Positions 47,024 to 49,713 of a DNA stretch of 49,713 nt are shown one piece after another; position 1 is the stretch's first letter, and each line of letters starts with the position of its first letter. The DNA comes from Streptococcus sp. LQJ-218 (GTDB lineage Bacteria; Bacillota; Bacilli; Lactobacillales; Streptococcaceae). A model generated the notes under the pieces. The model saw nothing but the letters and a program-made list of their open reading frames with translations. It did no database searches and was not told the origin of the DNA. The translations under genes were made by a program, and so were the position numbers. Where the stretch lies: positions 1 to 49,713 of the forward strand of contig NZ_QQRU01000007.1 of NCBI RefSeq assembly GCF_003428885.1, read 5' to 3'.

Positions 47024-48028
47024 TTATTTCTTAAAGCTGAGGACTGTTTTTCCACGTGAGCGACCATTAGCGACTTTGTCTAAGGCGCTATTCACTTCTT
47101 CAAATGGATAAACTGTATCGATAGAGGGCTTGATTTTTAATTTACTAAAGAGGTCAGCTACCTCTTGTAATTGAGCGCCATTGCTTTCTACAAAAATGAA
47201 ATGATAGTGAACGCCATATTTGTCAGCCATCTTATCAAATTTGCGACCGGCTAAGCCAAGAATCATCTGTTTCCATTTTGGTAGATTCATGCGTTTGGCA
47301 AAGTCACCATTTGGCATAGCACGGAGGGAAACAAGCTGACCACCTTTTTTCATGATAGACATTTGTTTTTCAGTCTCAGCGCCTCCAAGAGTATCAAGGA
47401 CATAATCAACCTGGCTAACAGTTTTTGTATAATCCTCTGTTTTGTAATCGATGAAGCGGTCTGCTCCTAGCTTCAATACACGCTCAGCGCTATCTCCAGA
47501 ACCGTTGGTAATGACCGTCAAACTTTTAGCTTTGGCAATCGGAATAGCCATTCCACCGACACCGCCTGTACCACCAGAGATAAAGATCGTCTTCCCAGCT
47601 TGAGCTCCCATGAGGTCAAGAGCCTGCATGATAGTCAAGGCAGTAAGCGGAACAGCAGCAGCTTCCTCGTCTGATAGATAGTCTGGAACCTTGGCTAGGG
47701 CTTGGCTATCGACAGCTACGTATTCTGCAAAGGCGCCGATATGATCAAGAGGCAGACGGCCAAAGACACGATCTCCTACCTGAATATTATTAACTTTCTT
47801 GCCAATGCTTTCAACGATTCCAACCACTTCATTACCTGCAGTTTGTGGGAGTTTGTAAGGGACGATCATCTTGACTTCTCCTCGGGAAATCATGTTATCG
47901 AGAGGATTAACCCCGGCTGCGGTGACTTTGACCAAGACTTGTTTGTCTGTAATACTTGGCTTAGCGATTTCTGTGATGTTTAGTGTGATATTCTTTTTGT
48001 TATAAGTAGTATGTTGTGCGGCTTTCAT
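47024..48028 (-). CDS. NAD(P)H-quinone oxidoreductase-like, zinc-independent MDR protein
   Basis: 334 residues, medium-chain dehydrogenase fold. GVNPLDNMISRG and AGNEVVGIVESIG, then Rossmann glycine motif FISGGTGGVGGMAIPIAKA (~residues 148-166) and VLDTLGG. The zinc-binding cysteines of AdhC are absent, which places it with quinone oxidoreductases/enoyl reductases. A perfect dyad 33 bases upstream matches one upstream of the Rrf2 gene next door, so it is probably repressed by that regulator and induced by electrophile or redox stress. Confidence 0.9.
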   Translation of the reverse strand: MKAAQHTTYNKKNITLNITEIAKPSITDKQVLVKVTAAGVNPLDNMISRGEVKMIVPYKLPQTAGNEVVGIVESIGKKVNNIQVGDRVFGRLPLDHIGAFAEYVAVDSQALAKVPDYLSDEEAAAVPLTALTIMQALDLMGAQAGKTIFISGGTGGVGGMAIPIAKAKSLTVITNGSGDSAERVLKLGADRFIDYKTEDYTKTVSQVDYVLDTLGGAETEKQMSIMKKGGQLVSLRAMPNGDFAKRMNLPKWKQMILGLAGRKFDKMADKYGVHYHFIFVESNGAQLQEVADLFSKLKIKPSIDTVYPFEEVNSALDKVANGRSRGKTVLSFKK

Positions 48029-48060
48029 TGTCTTCTCTTTTCTTTTTTAATACGACTAAT

Positions 48061-48085
48061 TATACTTGTATCTAATACAAGTATA
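48061..48085. promoter_or_regulatory. Rrf2-type operator before the oxidoreductase gene
   Basis: Perfect inverted repeat: arms TATACTTGTAT and ATACAAGTATA separated by CTA. It lies between the Rrf2 gene and the oxidoreductase start. Confidence 0.8.
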
Positions 48086-48123
48086 TGTTGTTTCAGGTAA
48101 AACTGACTTGATTTGCTATCAAA

Positions 48124-48555
48124 TCAGTTTCGGACTTGTTTGGCTTGCTTATATAGATTGTCAATGACATCTTCTAAAGTTTGATTTGCTAATTCCTTCT
48201 CTAATTGAGATTCGGCACTAGCGAAAAGCGGTGAAACTGCTCCTTGGATATGTTTTCCAACGGGACAATCGGGATTACTATTTTGATGAACAGGAAATAA
48301 ACTAATGTGATTGATTTCTTGAGTAGCATAGTAGATCTCTAGTAAAGTCATTTTCTTTGGAGACTTACTGAGTTGATAGCCTGTTTTTCCTTGATGTGAA
48401 GTAATCAGGTCTGCATTTTTTAATAAGGCAATCACTTTTCGAATGTAACTAGCGTTAGTCCCAACACTAGTAGCTAGTGCTTGAGAACTTAATATTTCCT
48501 TGCTTTCACTAATCATTGTTAAGATATGCAAAGCAACTGAGAATTTCGTATCCAT
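48124..48555 (-). CDS. Rrf2-family redox regulator
   Basis: 143 residues. N-terminal Rrf2 winged helix (KFSVALHILTMISESKEILSSQALATSVGTNASYIRKVIALLKN). Only one cysteine, in NPDCPVGKHIQG, in place of the three-cysteine cluster of IscR/NsrR; this is the YwnA/SaiR-like subtype that probably senses thiol modification rather than carrying an Fe-S cluster. 95 bases upstream of the oxidoreductase gene on the same strand; both have TGTAT-N3-ATACA sites in front. Confidence 0.9.
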   Translation of the reverse strand: MDTKFSVALHILTMISESKEILSSQALATSVGTNASYIRKVIALLKNADLITSHQGKTGYQLSKSPKKMTLLEIYYATQEINHISLFPVHQNSNPDCPVGKHIQGAVSPLFASAESQLEKELANQTLEDVIDNLYKQAKQVRN

Positions 48556-48574
48556 CTGAACTCCTTTTTATAAA

Positions 48575-48591
48575 CCTGTATCAGATACAAG
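48575..48591. promoter_or_regulatory. Rrf2-type operator before the regulator gene
   Basis: CCTGTATCAGATACAAG: TGTAT-N3-ATACA core as at 48061, with one outer mismatch, 20 bases before the regulator start codon. Suggests autorepression. Confidence 0.78.
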
Positions 48592-49251
48592 AACAAGTAT
48601 AACATAAATAAAAAGAAAAGCAAGACTTTTGTTTTAAATTCTTTAAAATTTTGAGTGTCATCAGATTAGAGATGTCAGGAAAGGGTGTTCATAAAATTAT
48701 ATCTTTAATATCTGTTGGTAGAAGAGATACGAAAAAAAGTCTTGATTTCAAGGCTTTTTCCTGTTGATTTAGATGCCTCCTACAGGGATTTGGAAAGGAC
48801 CTTCATATTGACAGTAATTAAAAATATTGAAATATAAGTGATTTTAGGGAAATACTTTTAGGTATTTTCAATGTCATGATTTAAAAATGGGGCAAAAGTG
48901 GGGCAAAAACGATTGACTCATAAAGGTTCTTGGCATGAACTTATCTGCTGAATTTGACTATGCACCATGGAATCAAAGTGGCTTTAGACCAAGTGCTCTT
49001 TTAAAATATTTTAAGTATAAATACCTTGGTTTTGAACCTCAAGCTGAAAAAGAACTAGAGCAGTTCGAGGTAATGGATACCTTCAAAATAGAGTGAATGA
49101 AAAATAATTTGCTTGGATAAAAGACCGTCTTTTAGGCGTTCTTTTGTGATTAAATAAACGTTGGTACATGGGTTTTGTGGTATACTAGTATTAAAATATC
49201 ATTCAGACTAGATAAGTAAGTATATTTTTCATGATCAGAAAGAGGTGAAAA
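48592..49251. other. gene-poor region with remnants
   Basis: About 660 bases with no intact long gene. At 48880-48912 a plus-strand frame reads KMGQKWGKND then stop, which looks like the tail of a tyrosine recombinase of phage or ICE type, but it is too short to be sure. At 48935-49096 is a short open frame described separately. An extended -10 (TGG-TATACT, 49178-49186) near the right end probably serves the genes after it. Confidence 0.45.
48935..49096 (+). CDS. short hypothetical frame, possible gene fragment (53 residues)
   Basis: ATG 48935 to TGA 49096: MNLSAEFDYAPWNQSGF, RPSALLKYFKYKYLGFEPQ, AEKELEQFEVMDTFKIE. The composition (aromatic, charged, patterned) is protein-like, with AAAGG 8-12 bases upstream. 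It may be the C-terminal fragment of a longer protein that lost its start. No family recognised. Confidence 0.4.
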   Translation: MNLSAEFDYAPWNQSGFRPSALLKYFKYKYLGFEPQAEKELEQFEVMDTFKIE

Positions 49252-49317
49252 ATGTTGGCAAAGCTCTTACTAGTGGATGGAAGACTGTTACGTCATGGTT
49301 TGGAGGTTAAGCAATGA
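49252..49317 (+). CDS. 21-codon upstream frame overlapping the next start
   Basis: AAAGAGGTG precedes ATG 49252; the frame reads MLAKLLLVDGRLLRHGLEVKQ and its TGA overlaps the next ATG (ATGA at 49314). It may be a leader that couples translation of the membrane protein, or the end-to-end remains of a shortened gene. No homology recognised. Confidence 0.4.
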   Translation: MLAKLLLVDGRLLRHGLEVKQ

Positions 49318-49713
49318 AGAGACTAAGTCTATTTGGTGCTGATTTTGAAGACAGTAAGAAGATTGTAACCAGTGGGAAGTATTCATTAACAGCAGGGATG
49401 CCAAACCCTATCCATATGAGCCTTCTCAATCGTCTCTTTACAGTTGTTTTTTGTGTATTTTTCTTTTTTGGCATCCTGGTCTATTTTTTATTAATCTCTT
49501 TGCCTAGTAATTTAGGGAAAGGTACAGACATTCGTTATCTTTCTTATGATGCGGCTGTCTTAATTCGATCTATAGGAGGTTTTTTAAAGCCTGTTAGTAT
49601 TCTAGTCTATGTTGGTTTTCTTCTTGCTTCTATTCCAGTTTTTTGGCCGAAAAAGCGCTTGAGTAGTCAACTCTGGACCTATTTTCCTTTTTATTTCCCG
49701 TGGTTATCTGGGG
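49314..49713 (+). CDS. membrane protein of unknown function, 3' end outside the window
   Basis: 133 codons visible from ATG 49314 (TTGGAGG upstream), open to the window end. A ~35-residue cytoplasmic start (MKRLSLFGADFEDSKKIV, GKYSLTAGMPNP) leads to hydrophobic stretches VVFCVFFFFGILVYFLLI, VSILVYVGFLLASIPVF and YFPFYFPWL. At least two or three membrane segments. Promoter likely the extended -10 at 49178-49186. Family not recognised. Confidence 0.75.
   Translation, partial: MKRLSLFGADFEDSKKIVTSGKYSLTAGMPNPIHMSLLNRLFTVVFCVFFFFGILVYFLLISLPSNLGKGTDIRYLSYDAAVLIRSIGGFLKPVSILVYVGFLLASIPVFWPKKRLSSQLWTYFPFYFPWLSG

Overview
The window looks like a chromosomal segment from the mitis group of Streptococcus (S. 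pneumoniae, S. pseudopneumoniae or S. mitis). The evidence is low-GC coding with AGGAGG-type ribosome sites, two exact-length (107 bp) RUP elements, three BOX elements (one holding the sequence that rep-PCR BOX primers target), and a run of genes I recognise from pneumococcus: rafR-aga-rafEFG-gtfA, tacL, sczA-czcD, nmlR-adhC, galR-galKT, xpt-pbuX, trpEGDCFBA and an mgaSpn-like regulator. Species-level assignment is inference.

Layout. Bases 1-965 hold the end of a tRNA array (ten tRNAs, the first cut by the window edge) and its terminator. Next come birA and the raffinose-family oligosaccharide locus (2105-9937): an AraC regulator divergent from an alpha-galactosidase, a three-gene ABC importer lacking its own ATPase, and sucrose phosphorylase. 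A TacL-like lipoteichoic acid ligase follows, then a MarR regulator with a perfect palindromic operator, a truncated SnoaL-like pseudogene and a two-gene choline/betaine-type importer. Bases 14425-18188 carry an interrupted small membrane protein, zinc efflux (sczA/czcD) and the MerR-controlled alcohol dehydrogenase nmlR-adhC. The Leloir genes galR and galK-galT follow, then a thioesterase, the guanine-riboswitch-controlled xpt-pbuX pair, a VOC protein, exoA, a DUF3290/DUF421 pair, a heterodimeric ABC exporter, and a phosphoglycosyl transferase plus DegT aminotransferase pair.

From 33264 to 41415 is a tryptophan block: promoter, T-box leader, a second stand-alone trpB, another T-box leader, then trpEGDCFBA with most genes overlapping. 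A prepilin peptidase converges on trpA. A GNAT acetyltransferase, a five-gene envelope/alkaline-shock cluster (including a 56-residue DUF2273-type protein) and the divergent Mga-family regulator follow. The right end has a decayed gene, an Rrf2 regulator and a quinone-oxidoreductase-like gene sharing one operator type, a long sparse region with gene remnants, and a membrane protein running off the window.

Most notable points: (1) the tRNA at 596-666 has the body of tRNA-Gly(UCC) but reads UCA at the anticodon, so it would pair with UGA; (2) two trpB genes stand in series behind two tryptophan T-boxes, the first with altered residues beside the PLP lysine; (3) an exact TGTAT-N3-ATACA operator pair flanks the Rrf2 gene; (4) three decayed genes carry in-frame stops, two of them UGA where Trp would fit. 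I see no CRISPR array, intact insertion sequence, prophage or obvious defence system.
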